Source: an uncultured Desulfobacter sp.
GTDB taxonomy: Bacteria; Desulfobacterota; Desulfobacteria; Desulfobacterales; Desulfobacteraceae
DNA length: 64,000 bases
NCBI RefSeq assembly: GCF_963677125.1
Contig: NZ_OY781882.1
Coordinates: 256,501 to 320,500 of the forward strand
Direction: 5' to 3'
Part shown: piece by piece, positions 50,365 to 61,500 of the stretch
Position numbering within the stretch: the first letter of the stretch is position 1
Layout of the letters: each line of letters starts with the position of its first letter
Notes under the pieces: generated by a model
Database searches by the model: none
Told to the model about the DNA's origin: nothing
The model's input: only the letters and a program-made list of their open reading frames with translations
Translations under genes and position numbers: made by a program

Positions 50365-51480
50365 TCATTGAGTTGATAGGCTTTTTTTATAATCCGTATA
50401 TGCAGATTCCTGCAAAACATCTATTTGGCCGTCAGTACGCATGAGCGCTACGGACGGCATGTGTAACCCGTTAAACCAGTTTTTTTTCACCATGGTATAA
50501 CCGGCGGCATCCTCAATCATGATGGTGTCGCCGATCTGAAGTTCATTTTGAAAATTTCCCTCTCCGAAAATATCGGCGGCAAGACAGGACCTGCCTGCGA
50601 TCTGATATGGAAATCCGCCTTGGGACATAGTTTCTTGAAACGTGGCGGATTCCCGGTATACAAGCAGATCCAGCATATGCGCTTCAATGGAGGCATCTAC
50701 AACGGCGATTTTCTTATTGTTTTCAACGATATCCAGCACGGTTGTTACAAGGGATGTCGTATGGGCCACAGCCGCTTCTCCCGGTTCCAGATACACCTGC
50801 AGGCCGAAGCTTTGTGAAAAGTTTTTTATGATTTGAACAAATTGTTGGCTGTCAAAATGGTCTTCGGTATAAGAGATACCGCCGCCAAGACTTATCCAGT
50901 CAAACCGTTCTAAAAAAGTTGAGTATTTACGGCTGATACCGGCCAGCATCTGTTCAAATGCCGCCACATCTTCATTTTCACAGTTAAAGTGAATCATGGC
51001 CCCAGACACCATGGGCATGGCCGCTTCTATATCCGCTATGGCGGTGACGCCGAGCCGGGAGAAGGTGCGGGCAGGGTTTGCCAGGTCAAAATTACTGTAG
51101 CTGACACCGGGGTTGATTCTGATGCCGCAGGTGACGTTGCGGCATTCAGGGTATAATTGCTCAAGCTGCGACAAAGAGTTAAAGATGATTTTATCTGAAA
51201 ACACAGAGACCTTTTTTATATCTTCACTGCTGTAGGCAACGCTGTAAGCATGTGTCTCTTTGCCGAATGTCTCGTATCCGAGTCTGGCCTCATAGTATGA
51301 AGAGCTGGTGGTACCATCCATGTATGGCTTAATCAGATCGAAAACCCCCCATGCGGCAAAGCATTTCAGGGCTAAAAGCAGCTTGGCTCCGCTTTGATTT
51401 CTGATGGCGGCCAGTTTCTCCATATTTTGATGGAGTTTTTGTTCATTAATAAGGTAATAGGGCGTAGAAAGTTTTTTCAC
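50365..51480 (-). CDS. nspC: Carboxynorspermidine decarboxylase
   Basis: A 371-residue PLP-dependent fold-III decarboxylase. STPYYLINEQKLHQNMEKLA at the start, PLP Lys in LLALKCFAAW, GIRINPGVSYSNFD, ISLGGGISYT (phosphate loop) and YLEPGEAAVAHTT are typical of NspC. GTG start chosen (AAGGA nine bases upstream); a longer frame lacks support. It removes CO2 from carboxynorspermidine or carboxyspermidine. First gene of the two-gene operon. Confidence 0.92.
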   Translation of the reverse strand: MKKLSTPYYLINEQKLHQNMEKLAAIRNQSGAKLLLALKCFAAWGVFDLIKPYMDGTTSSSYYEARLGYETFGKETHAYSVAYSSEDIKKVSVFSDKIIFNSLSQLEQLYPECRNVTCGIRINPGVSYSNFDLANPARTFSRLGVTAIADIEAAMPMVSGAMIHFNCENEDVAAFEQMLAGISRKYSTFLERFDWISLGGGISYTEDHFDSQQFVQIIKNFSQSFGLQVYLEPGEAAVAHTTSLVTTVLDIVENNKKIAVVDASIEAHMLDLLVYRESATFQETMSQGGFPYQIAGRSCLAADIFGEGNFQNELQIGDTIMIEDAAGYTMVKKNWFNGLHMPSVALMRTDGQIDVLQESAYTDYKKSLSTQ

Positions 51481-51638
51481 TGCACCAAATCCTTTACAAT
51501 AACAAGTAAATATCCGTAAAAAAACACAGCATTTTTGGTGCTGCAAAAAAAGGTGAGTGAATATACACGTTTTATTTGCGTTTTTACATTATTTTTTGCC
51601 TGGGTTAAAAAAAATACCAATCCTTGGACACGACCATA

Positions 51639-54626
51639 TCAATTACGTTCCAGTGGCAGCCGTATAATGAAATTTGATCCTTCTTTCAAAGAGGACTCCA
51701 CATCCAAGGTTCCACTGTGATTCTGTGTAATGATAAAGTATGAAACGGAAAGCCCAAGCCCGGTTCCCTCCCCCACAGGTTTTGTGGTGAAAAAAGGTTC
51801 AAAAATCCTTGACTGGGTGGCTTCATCCATACCAGGGCCGTTGTCCTGGATTTCTATGCGCAACATATTTTTTTCTTTGGCTATTCTTAAAATAAAACAG
51901 GGCGGATCGTTGTCGGCCATATCCTGGGACTGCATTGCCTGGGCGCCATTGCGCAGAATATTCAACAGCACCTGCTGAATTTTGGCGGCTTCACAGGGGA
52001 CCATGGGCAGGTTTTCTTCATACTCCTTTAAAATTTTGATGGTTTTAAAATCGTATTTTTTTTTCAAATTATAGTCCGTTGCAGCAAGTTCAAGCACTTT
52101 ATCTATCAGTTGGGCCGGATGATGTGATGAAAACGCAGCGTCTGATTTTCTGGCAAAGCTAAGCATATTACCAACGATCCCAGCTACCCGCTGACCGGAT
52201 TCATTGATGGCGTCCAACATCCTGAGAATGCTTCTTTTTTCCATAAAAGCCCTAATCTGATCGACCGTCACACCGACTTCACCGGCAGCTTTAAGATTTG
52301 CCCGGATTTTTATATTTTCAAGTCTTGATTTCACCACATTGGCCGTTTGTAGCATAGCGGCCAGGGGATTGTTGATTTCATGGGCCATGCCCGCAGCCAA
52401 ACCACCTACGGACAGCATCTTTTCGCTTTGGATCATCATCTCTTCAAGCCTTACCTGCTCGGTGATGTCGTCCACCCGGATCACAGCGCCTTCCACCCCA
52501 TCGGCTGTGAGAGGAAAAATCGTTACATCTTCAAATCGGATCTCCTGTTTTGTCTTGATTGGTATTTTAGGGGAGCTGATGACCCGGTGTTCCCGGATGG
52601 CGGTTTTAATTTGTTCTATTTTATCGGCCAGATGGGGTAAAACCTCGGTCAGGTGCCGGGCTCCGGCCTCTTCAAAATTCAACCCTGTGGTGTTCCGGGC
52701 CTGTTGATTCCACTGGGTTACCCGGATATTATGGTCCACGCCCACCAGAACCGAAGGCATGGAATCAATGATATTTGAAAGATAGTTTTTAAGCCGGCGG
52801 AGTTCTTCTTCCGCCTCTTTACGCTGGGTAATATCCTGAACAAAGGCCACATGAAAATCCTGGGCTTCATAACGCACCATCTTTTGAATCACCTGGATCG
52901 GGAAAATGTCGCCATTTTTGCGTCGGTGCAGGGATTCAATCGTTGTAGAGCCCACATCTTTGAGAATACCTATTTGCTGGGCCCAACGTTTACTGTCCAT
53001 CGCAGGATCAAAATCGAAGACGTTCATTCGGCGCAGTTCTTTGCGTGAATAATCAAGGCTTGCGCACCCCTCTTCATTGACATCGAGGATTTCGCCCTTT
53101 GGTCCCATTCTCCAGATGCCTATAGGCGCTTTGTCAAAGATGAACTGGGTCAGGCGCAGGGACTCCTCCATCTCCTTGCGCCGGGTACTGTCCATGATAA
53201 ATCCGTAGTAAATAATTTTTTTGCCCACGCTTCGAGGCTGTGAAGTGCATTCAATCCATATTTCTTCTCCGGTTGGTTTGATAAAACGTCCTTCGTAATG
53301 CCAGGGGGAGACTGTATAGACTGCTTTTTGAATGGATAAGACAAAACGGGACTGATCCTCTTTGGGCAGACAGGCAATAAAATCATTAAGTAATTGTTCC
53401 GGCTGCCAATGAATTCCGAGCAGGTCTCTTAGTTTTTCTTTTAATACAGTTGAGGCATCATTGAATTTCGGATGTTTGGGATCTCCGGAAAATTCATACA
53501 TAATGCCAGGGACATTGGCAATGAGGTTTTTCATCGCCTCTCTGTTTTCAATCAGCTCTTTTTCCCGTTGATCAATCATGCCGGCCATGTGTTTCAAGCT
53601 TTGTCCCAGCAGGTATAGTTCGGTGATGGCTGAAGAGGGCCATTTTTTGTCATACCGGCCATCGGCGATGGCTCGGGCCTTTTCCCCATAGGCCCGAAAA
53701 ATGCGCGACAGCCGTTTGGCCCGGTTCCAGGAAAGATACAACGCCAGAATTGAAGCCATGGTCAGGCCCAGGACAAAGGTGATCAAGGTGGATCGAAGGG
53801 GGCCATATGCTTTGGACGCCGGCTGGGCCACCAGGACCTTCCATCCCAGATCATCAATGAAAACAACCGTTCCCAGATACGAGGTGCCGTCCAGTTCAAA
53901 GGAACCGGAAATAACTTGTCCGCCATTCTCGGGTTCGGCAAAGGCAAAAAGAGAACCCTGCAGTCGCTGTCCCCAGTGCAGTCGCTGTGAATCAGCGACA
54001 ATCCTTCCCTTACGATCAATCACATAGGTTAAATATCCGGTTTTCCCTGGCAGTTGGCTGATTTTTTCAGACAAATTATCCAGCGTGATTTCAGCAGTGA
54101 TCAGCGTGTCGGCCATTGGAATGGTGAGCGCAACAGCAAGTCGACGGCTGACCGTGGACATAAACGTCTCCGACCAGACAGGTTTTTCCGGGTTCCCGGC
54201 CGCCTTTACAAATCGTCTGCCGGAAAGATCCAAACCTACCAAATCCCGTCGAAACGAACGCCGTGACCGCGTCAGGCCCACCGTCATAACAAGTTGTTGT
54301 CGTGGAGAGGAAATGTAGATCGTTTCGAACAGTTCGCCTTCACCGCATTGGGAATCCAAAAGCCTCGTGACCTGTTGGTCTGAAAGCCCATTCCGGGTCT
54401 GTATAAAATCCGCCAAGGCGGCCAGCTGCCGTTGACCGCCCAACACATTTGAGGATACCTGCCCGGCGATGGAACGGGCCATGCCCTGATGCCGGATTTT
54501 GGTATCGGACTGCATGGCCGGCAACAAAAACAACCACACAAGAAACGCGATGATCAATACAGGCAAGCCCGCCACCAGGGCAAACTGTAACGATTGATGA
54601 TATCGAAGCGATTTTGTTTTTTTCAA
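51639..54626 (-). CDS. Membrane sensor histidine kinase with Cache-like and three PAS domains
   Basis: About 995 residues. TM1 (ALVAGLPVLIIAFLVWLF), a periplasmic Cache-like domain of about 235 residues, TM2 (LITFVLGLTMASILALYL), HAMP-like region, three PAS domains, kinase core with GGLAAGMAHEINNPLAAML and DNGPGMDEATQSRIFEPF. TTG start chosen for GGAG seven bases before it; an ATG 36 bases upstream, inside the preceding gene, is possible. The overlap or abutment with a periplasmic binding-protein gene suggests the two work as receptor and kinase. Last PAS and core are closely similar to the kinase at 33410. Confidence 0.88.
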   Translation of the reverse strand: MKKTKSLRYHQSLQFALVAGLPVLIIAFLVWLFLLPAMQSDTKIRHQGMARSIAGQVSSNVLGGQRQLAALADFIQTRNGLSDQQVTRLLDSQCGEGELFETIYISSPRQQLVMTVGLTRSRRSFRRDLVGLDLSGRRFVKAAGNPEKPVWSETFMSTVSRRLAVALTIPMADTLITAEITLDNLSEKISQLPGKTGYLTYVIDRKGRIVADSQRLHWGQRLQGSLFAFAEPENGGQVISGSFELDGTSYLGTVVFIDDLGWKVLVAQPASKAYGPLRSTLITFVLGLTMASILALYLSWNRAKRLSRIFRAYGEKARAIADGRYDKKWPSSAITELYLLGQSLKHMAGMIDQREKELIENREAMKNLIANVPGIMYEFSGDPKHPKFNDASTVLKEKLRDLLGIHWQPEQLLNDFIACLPKEDQSRFVLSIQKAVYTVSPWHYEGRFIKPTGEEIWIECTSQPRSVGKKIIYYGFIMDSTRRKEMEESLRLTQFIFDKAPIGIWRMGPKGEILDVNEEGCASLDYSRKELRRMNVFDFDPAMDSKRWAQQIGILKDVGSTTIESLHRRKNGDIFPIQVIQKMVRYEAQDFHVAFVQDITQRKEAEEELRRLKNYLSNIIDSMPSVLVGVDHNIRVTQWNQQARNTTGLNFEEAGARHLTEVLPHLADKIEQIKTAIREHRVISSPKIPIKTKQEIRFEDVTIFPLTADGVEGAVIRVDDITEQVRLEEMMIQSEKMLSVGGLAAGMAHEINNPLAAMLQTANVVKSRLENIKIRANLKAAGEVGVTVDQIRAFMEKRSILRMLDAINESGQRVAGIVGNMLSFARKSDAAFSSHHPAQLIDKVLELAATDYNLKKKYDFKTIKILKEYEENLPMVPCEAAKIQQVLLNILRNGAQAMQSQDMADNDPPCFILRIAKEKNMLRIEIQDNGPGMDEATQSRIFEPFFTTKPVGEGTGLGLSVSYFIITQNHSGTLDVESSLKEGSNFIIRLPLERN

Positions 54627-54630
54627 AACA

Positions 54631-55749
54631 TCACTCCGGCAAAACAAATTTTTGGTTTTCAACGATACTCATGAAGGCCTTTGGACGTGTCATATCACCA
54701 TAATCATCGAATATGAGCGGGCCTTGCAACCCATCAAACCGTCGGGTGTAAAGCACGGTTTTTTTAAGATCTTCTCCTGTTTTCTGCTGCTTGAGGGCTG
54801 TGATGACCACATGGGCGGCATCATATCCATTCACGCCGGGGAAGCCCGGCTCCCTGCCCAGTTGTTCCATGTACGCCTTACGAAAAGCCTGGTATGCCGG
54901 TGAGGCGTCTTCTCGATCAAAGGTTTGAACCACGGTAACCCCTTCAACCGCCCTTCCACCGAACTCCAGGAGCTGCTCTGTTGCACCCCAATCCGCTATA
55001 GTAATGTATACGGTTTCATCTTTTTTACGGATTTGCTGGCACAACAGCGCAGAATCCATGGAGTTGGCGATAATTAGAATGCCGTTGATATTTAATGAGA
55101 GTGCTTTTGCTGCTATATCTTCGAATGGGTTGTTGTCTTGGGTGTTATAGGGGATGGCTGCAACGATTTTGCCACCACCTTCTGTGAACAGCTCTTTGAA
55201 ATTTTTAAGCCAGCTTTCGGTATATGACCGATTGCCCACATCGTATATCACTGCTGCCCGGGTCATATTGCCTGATGTAATCTGGTAATCGGCACTGACC
55301 AATGTATTTGTCCGGACAGAAGGGACAACACGAAAAAAATAATCATCAATGCCGAAAAGTTTTTGTGTACTCACCGTTGGCGCTACACAAAGCATGTGGT
55401 GTTTGTTGAGAATCGGCATGATGGCCATGCCCATCTGGCTGGTCATTGGCCCTATGATTGCGGCCACACCCTCGTCAATCAGTTGTGTTGCAGCTTGCCG
55501 GGCAACGTCAGGATCATGGCGGTCGTCTTTAATGATCAGTTGAATTTTGTGGCCGTTGATACCGCCTTCTTTGTTTTCTTTTTCGACCCGCATCTGGACC
55601 GCATCCAATCCGGCGATGCCCAGGTCGGCCACCCGACCTGACATGCCGGCGATAAAACCTATTTTAACCGGTTGTTTTGAGTCACATCCCGACATGGACA
55701 TGTATGAGCACATGAAGATGAGCATCAGTGTCAGCATTGTGTTTTTCAT
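54631..55749 (-). CDS. Leu/Ile/Val-binding-type lipoprotein paired with the downstream kinase
   Basis: A 372-residue protein with a lipoprotein signal (lipobox-like MSMSGC, Cys at about 22). Mature part: VKIGFIAGMSGRVADLGIAG, IIGPMTSQMGMAIMPILNKH, YDVGNRSYTESWLKNFKELF, NGYDAAHVVITAL: a type I periplasmic binding fold of the LivJ/K class. No permease or ATPase is adjacent; the next gene is a membrane kinase. It is likely the ligand-binding part of that sensor. Confidence 0.87.
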   Translation of the reverse strand: MKNTMLTLMLIFMCSYMSMSGCDSKQPVKIGFIAGMSGRVADLGIAGLDAVQMRVEKENKEGGINGHKIQLIIKDDRHDPDVARQAATQLIDEGVAAIIGPMTSQMGMAIMPILNKHHMLCVAPTVSTQKLFGIDDYFFRVVPSVRTNTLVSADYQITSGNMTRAAVIYDVGNRSYTESWLKNFKELFTEGGGKIVAAIPYNTQDNNPFEDIAAKALSLNINGILIIANSMDSALLCQQIRKKDETVYITIADWGATEQLLEFGGRAVEGVTVVQTFDREDASPAYQAFRKAYMEQLGREPGFPGVNGYDAAHVVITALKQQKTGEDLKKTVLYTRRFDGLQGPLIFDDYGDMTRPKAFMSIVENQKFVLPE

Positions 55750-55879
55750 TATGGGTTCGTGCCTCCTGAAAAATTGTTTTTATTCTCATATCTATCCATT
55801 CGTCCGCCGGATGATGAATCGGGTCTTTATTATGGTTTTTTTGCCGGTGTTTGACAAATTTCTTTTAGGGATAACCATT

Positions 55880-55921
55880 AAAAAATACGACGGCCATCTG
55901 CCGGAAAGGGTGATGGCCGTC
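55880..55921 (-). terminator. Terminator of the cytochrome operon
   Basis: GACGGCCATC (55889-55898) and GATGGCCGTC (55912-55921) form a perfect 10-bp stem; on the minus strand it is followed by GTATTTTTTAA. It lies about 50 bases after the cytochrome b stop codon. Confidence 0.8.
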
Positions 55922-55968
55922 TTTGGTCGATCATTTGTCATTTAGAGAGCGTTTTAAAAACCCTTTGG

Positions 55969-56616
55969 TCAGGAACGGTGCTTGTCTGCCACCTCCCATT
56001 CATGAATCGTGGTGGTTTCGTTGATCTCTTCCCATCCTGTGATCATCCCCGCGATATGGCTGAACAGGGAGTGACCGGTTGTGGTCATGTAAACATGCAC
56101 CACCAGAAACGAGAGTAAAAGAAACGCCACCAGGGTGTGCAACAGTGCCACCGGTGCCAGGGCCCAGCCGATGCCCCCCCATAGATTCCAGGTGTAATAG
56201 AGCATGCCTGACACCATCTGGACCGGCAGCATCAACGCTGAAAGTGCCAGGTAAGTCAAGCGCTGCAGGGGATTGTGCTTGGCTCCGGGTGATTTTTCAA
56301 CCGGGTGGGGTTTGCCCTGAAAAATGCCGAAGGCATAGTATAAGGCCACATCAATAAGTTTTCTGGTTGTTGGGATGTATTGGCGCCACTCGCCGGTGGT
56401 GAAAAGCCAGAATACAAAAAAAGCAAACAGCACCAGCCATGAAATTCCCACAAAGTTATGGGTTTTTACTGCGGTTTCATATCCCATCAGGGTGTAGGTG
56501 CCATGGATTTCAAAACCTGTAAGCATGAGGAATATGATAATTGCGGCCTGCAGCCAGTGCCAGAATCTTTCATAACGTGTGTACAGATATACTTTAATTT
56601 TTTTTGTTTGAGTCAT
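55969..56616 (-). CDS. Cytochrome b561-type membrane subunit
   Basis: A 215-residue inner-membrane protein with four hydrophobic helices. Candidate haem ligands: RFWHWLQAAIIIFLMLTGFE, KTHNFVGISW, VALLHTLVAFLLLSFLVVHV and TTGHSLF. This is the HyaC/PhsC-like Ni-hydrogenase/thiosulfate-reductase cytochrome b fold. Encoded 17 bp after the octaheme cytochrome, it should connect that protein to the quinone pool. Confidence 0.87.
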   Translation of the reverse strand: MTQTKKIKVYLYTRYERFWHWLQAAIIIFLMLTGFEIHGTYTLMGYETAVKTHNFVGISWLVLFAFFVFWLFTTGEWRQYIPTTRKLIDVALYYAFGIFQGKPHPVEKSPGAKHNPLQRLTYLALSALMLPVQMVSGMLYYTWNLWGGIGWALAPVALLHTLVAFLLLSFLVVHVYMTTTGHSLFSHIAGMITGWEEINETTTIHEWEVADKHRS

Positions 56617-56633
56617 GATGTTGTGCCCCTTTT

Positions 56634-58292
56634 TTAATGTTTTTCAGTTCTGGTAAAGAAACGTCCTAAACCATGGAGGGTGACACCTGCTAATGATCCG
56701 ACCACAAGGAACCACCCTGCCCAGTCCAGCATGGTAAAGTGATCCCGTCCAGGCATGTAGAAGCCGCTCAGGTTGGCCAGCCGTCCGGTCCCTTTGATAT
56801 GGCATTGGGTGCATGAAAGAACGTTATCCCTAGGGGCCACCATGTGGGTGATGGGAAATACATAAGATGTATCAACAAAATCGTACTCGCCGGAATAGGG
56901 CAGACCTGAATACGCTTGGCCGTATTGGATCGCCGCATTCCAGTCAAATCCTTTCCAGTAGGCGGCCTTATCTGTTTTATCTTTGGGGAACAGGTGGGGG
57001 GCCACAAGTTTTTTATGAATTTTATCATAGGGGATTTTACCCCGGTGGACTTTGAAGGGAAAGATGCGTGACTTTTCATCGGTCATCTCACCGGCCGGCT
57101 TGCTGACTGCAACCGTACCGGACGGATCAATGGTATCCTTCAAGGTAAGGTGGTCAATGGAACCATTGAACCAGAAGTATTCGGGGACCACATTTTTTTC
57201 CCATTTGAATGCGCCTTTTTTGGTCATATAGGCAGGCTTTCCAAACTCATCCTTTTGGGTGTAAGGCTTTCCGTCTTTCATTTTTCCGGCTGCAGACCAG
57301 TCCCAGTACATCTTGGTGGGATTGATACGAGCATATTTAGGAATATGGCAGCTTTGGCAGGCCACCCGGTCTGTGTGGTCATTGGCCTTGGCATTGTGCT
57401 GGTGGGGCTCCCGGCCGTGGCAGGATACACAAGTTATTTTTGAGGTCAGATCGTCCTCGATTAATGATTTTTTATTTTTTGCCGCAGGCTGGGTATAGAT
57501 CCGGCCGGCAATATGGTGTTCCGATGTGGAGTGGCACCGGGTGCAGTTAAAATTTTGGCCGTCGGTTCCCATATGAACATCCAGATGTTTGTCGGGTTTG
57601 ATCAGGGAGGAGTCCAGATCTCCATGCTTCACACCGTCGCCGCCACCACCGTAAAAGTGGCAGGCCCCGCAGTTTTTACGCCCGGGCCGACCCACACTTT
57701 GGGCCACTTCGTTCCACTCCGGCGGATAATATGTTTTTTTGTTTGATTTAAATACTTTGGGTTCCTTGGCCGGATGGCCGGCCCCGGATGGAAATTTTTT
57801 GTACGTGCCGGTGGTTTCATGGCAGACAAGGCAGTCCACCTTGGTTTGATCAGTAAAGTCAAAGTTTTTATCTTTCCAGCCGTAGCCGGCATGACATGAT
57901 GTGCAACGCGCCTCGTTGCTGCTGGCGTTAATGCAGAAATTGTTGATGGAAAATCCGCCTTTTCCCAAGGGAGTGGCGAGGTCTTTGCCCGGGGCTTTCC
58001 AGGTCCAGTGTATGGTTTTATGAAATTGCAGGGCCGCTTCATTATGACAGTTCAGGCACGCTGCCGTCACTTGTGGGCCTGAGGAAAATTCCTGTTGCAG
58101 GATCTCAAATTTTGAATGATCTGCGGTGATCCACCGTTTTTTTGTCTTTACCGCCTGTTTCGCAAGAACCCTGCCGGGGGCTAGTTCTTCCTGATTTCCA
58201 TCTGTTGATGCTGCGCATGGCACATGGCCGATCTGCAGCATCAACAACGTGAACATTAAGGAAACTAAAAGATTGTGTTTTGGTTTTGTCAT
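56634..58292 (-). CDS. Octaheme c-type cytochrome, tetrathionate-reductase (OTR) family
   Basis: A 552-residue exported protein with a signal peptide and eight CXXCH sites: CLNCH, CTSCH, CLVCH, CGACH, CTRCH, CVSCH, CQSCH, CTQCH. Order and spacing agree with the OTR family, whose members reduce tetrathionate, nitrite or hydroxylamine in vitro. A C-terminal hydrophobic helix (MLDWAGWFLVVGSLAGVTLH) would anchor it to the membrane beside cytochrome b. Natural substrate unknown; an inorganic sulfur or nitrogen oxide is plausible. Confidence 0.9.
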   Translation of the reverse strand: MTKPKHNLLVSLMFTLLMLQIGHVPCAASTDGNQEELAPGRVLAKQAVKTKKRWITADHSKFEILQQEFSSGPQVTAACLNCHNEAALQFHKTIHWTWKAPGKDLATPLGKGGFSINNFCINASSNEARCTSCHAGYGWKDKNFDFTDQTKVDCLVCHETTGTYKKFPSGAGHPAKEPKVFKSNKKTYYPPEWNEVAQSVGRPGRKNCGACHFYGGGGDGVKHGDLDSSLIKPDKHLDVHMGTDGQNFNCTRCHSTSEHHIAGRIYTQPAAKNKKSLIEDDLTSKITCVSCHGREPHQHNAKANDHTDRVACQSCHIPKYARINPTKMYWDWSAAGKMKDGKPYTQKDEFGKPAYMTKKGAFKWEKNVVPEYFWFNGSIDHLTLKDTIDPSGTVAVSKPAGEMTDEKSRIFPFKVHRGKIPYDKIHKKLVAPHLFPKDKTDKAAYWKGFDWNAAIQYGQAYSGLPYSGEYDFVDTSYVFPITHMVAPRDNVLSCTQCHIKGTGRLANLSGFYMPGRDHFTMLDWAGWFLVVGSLAGVTLHGLGRFFTRTEKH

Positions 58293-58350
58293 TTTAGATC
58301 AACCTCCCCTTTTGAATTGGGTTAACCCGGATTTAATTTATGAGATAAAG

Positions 58351-58373
58351 TCGGCAATATTTATTTTTGCCGA
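58351..58373. promoter_or_regulatory. Palindromic operator candidate between cytochrome operon and hybrid kinase
   Basis: TCGGCAA (58351-58357) and TTGCCGA (58367-58373), nine-base spacer, extended by one mismatch to ten bases per arm. It lies in the 219-bp divergent region and could bind a regulator of either operon. Confidence 0.5.
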
Positions 58374-58511
58374 GTTCATAAAACCATGAAAAAACTTTGG
58401 GCATAGAAAAATATGCGTTAGATGTTACAATATTATCAGAAAAATTTTGAATATGCCAGAAGCATCGTTACTGTGAAAACAGCGGACGGTTTTTTTTTGA
58501 TGGAGGGAAAA

Positions 58512-61500
58512 ATGAAAATATCGATAAGGTGGGCAATGGTTTTGGGTTGCCTGGGGCTCATCTGGGGGATGCAAATCCTGATCACATCATCTTCCTATGT
58601 TTCATCACAGCGGATGCTGGCCGGCCACGCCTGCGACGTGATGCAGAACATTGCGGACCTGACCATGACCCAGTCCAAAAACCATCTTCAGCTGGCCCAG
58701 CGGGCAGCACTTCTGACCAAGCGTCTGCTGGCTTCAGAGGTCGTGGGAAGCCGTAATCAGCACTATGACGTTCTAGAGCGGTACTTTCTTGATCAATTGT
58801 CTTTGTATGCCCATTTTGCCGGCATCTATATTGGTATGCCCAATGGTGACTTTTTTTATGTCAACCGCAGTGATTCACTTACTCCGGACGGGTTTCGGAC
58901 CAAGATAATCAATCATTCCAATGGTGTTAAAAGAACCCGGCTTGTCTGGCGAAATTCAGCCGGCAGCATGATTAAAACGGCTGAAGATCCCAGCGACACC
59001 TATGATCCCCGGCAGCGTCCATGGTATCAAAAATCCCTTGCTGAACGGGAAATTATCTGGACGGAACCCTACATTTTTTTCTCATCACAAAAACCCGGTA
59101 TTACGGTGGCAGGTCCAATATTCAAGGCAAACGGACAGTTACAGAGCATTGTCGGTGTGGATATTGAAATTGATGACCTGTCCACCTTCATCAGCCAACT
59201 TCGGATCGGTAAGCATGGCCGTGCGTTTATGCTTAATAATAACGGAGATGTGGTGGCATTTCCCGATATTTCAAAAATTAAACAGGTTGAAAGTACCGAG
59301 GCCCACCATTTCAGAATGGTTAAAATTGATGAATTGGACGATGAACTAAGCCGTTCTGCCTTTCACGCCATCCAGTGGCAGAGAACAGAGGCCGGGCTGC
59401 TGAAACTCGACCACTCCCAGTTTGCCAAATTCACCCATAACGGAGACGTGTACAATACCATGTTCACCCAGTTTGCCGATTCACACTGGCCCTGGATGAT
59501 CGGCGTGTATATCCCGGAAAATGACTACCTTGGAGCACTCAAAGAAAATCGATTGCTTAATATCTGGATTACCCTGGCATTTTCCGTGATTGCTACCCTG
59601 GTGGGTTTACAGTTGTTTCGCAGCATCACACGGCCTTTGATGGGGCTGGAGAAAGAGGCGCTTGCCATCAAGCAGCATGACTTGTCCGCGAATTTTAATA
59701 CCCGTTCCATCTTCAAAGAGATAAATGAAACGGCTGCCGCTTTTTTACAGATGAAGGACTCTCTGCGAACCAGTGAAAAAAAATATCGTCTGATTTTTGA
59801 AAACATTCAAGACATCTATTTTGAATGCACCATTGAAGGGCAAATTTTAGAAATAAGCCCCTCTGTAGAGGGCTTGATGCAGCGGGATCGCAAGGACATT
59901 ATCGGTATTAATCTCACTCAGTTCTATAAAAATGCCGATGATTACCAACGCTTTTTATCCAAAATATTTGATGAAAAGTCTGTGAGTGATTGGGAAGTTA
60001 CCTTGGAAAACGAACAAGGTGAAATTGCCTATGGATCGGTCTCGGCCACCTTAAAACGCAATGAGGACGGTGATGCGGAAAAAATTATCGGTTCGTTGCG
60101 TATCATTACCGATAGAAAAAAAGCAGAGCTTAAACTGCGCCGTTACCAGGATCAACTAGAGGACCTTGTGGCAGAACGCACACTGGATTTGCAAAAGAGC
60201 AATGAACAACTGCGCAATGAAATTGAAGCGCGCAAAGAAAAAGAAGAGGCGCTTAGACGCAGTGAAGAAAAATACCGGTCCATCATAGAGAATACCAACA
60301 ACGGCTATTACGAAGTGGATCTTAAGGGGCGGTTGACCTTTTTCAACGATTCCCTGGCGGTCATCCTTGGATATTCAATCCAAGAGCTTCAAGGAATGGA
60401 TTACTCTATATTGCTGGATGCAGAAAGCTCACGCACAGAACCTGAAACATATTCTGATACCTATCGATCCGGCGTGAACGGGAATCTGTCCCGTCTGACA
60501 ATTTTCCGTAAAGACGGTGATGAGCGGACTGTGGATGTGTCAACCGCCCCCATTCTCGATAATAACGGTGAAAAGATCGGTTATCGCGGCGTTGTCCTGG
60601 ATATCAGTGAACGGCTGAATGCCGAAGCTGAAAAGAAAGCGTTTCAAGAGCGGCTGCATCAGGTCCAGCGACTGGAGGGGATCGGAACCCTTGCCGGCGG
60701 TGTGGCCCACGACTTCAATAATCTGTTGATGGGTATTCAGGGTAATATTTCATTGATGATGCTCAAAACCCGCCCGTCTGAGTATCATTACAAAAAATTA
60801 AAAAGTATCGAATCCTGCGTGAGCTCCGGCACTAAGTTAACCCAGCAACTGCTCGGATTTGCACGGGGCGGCAAATACATGGCCAAGTCTTTGGATTTTA
60901 ATCAGGTTGTCATGGATACCGCCCGTATGTTCGGCCGCACGCGCAAAGAGATCCAGATCCAGGAAAATATAGAGCACGGGTTGTGGGCAATCGTCGCTGA
61001 TAAAAATCAGATTGAGCAGGTTCTGCTCAATATTTACATTAACGCATGGCAAGCCATGCCCAACGGCGGTACTGTTGTCATCGATGCCAAAAATATGGTT
61101 CTGGATGCCGTTCTATCCAAGGCGTTGGATATTCAGCCCGGACGATATGTATGCGTTTCAATTTCTGATACCGGCACTGGTATTGATCCTGAAATCCAGG
61201 CACGGATATTCGAGCCGTTTTTTACCACCAAGGGGATGGGGCGGGGTACCGGACTGGGCCTTGCGTCGGCTTATGGCATTATCAAAAATCATGGCGGCGC
61301 CATTGATTTTGTCAGCCAACCGGGCAAAGGCACCACCTTTTATATTTATCTGCCCGCCTCGGATGGCGATGTGGAAACAGAGCCTGCGCTGTACGAAATT
61401 ATTTCAAAGGGAACGGAAACACTGCTGCTCATTGACGATGAAGAGGTCATTTTGCAGGTGGGGCAGCCCATGCTTGAATCAATGGGATATAAAGTGATGT

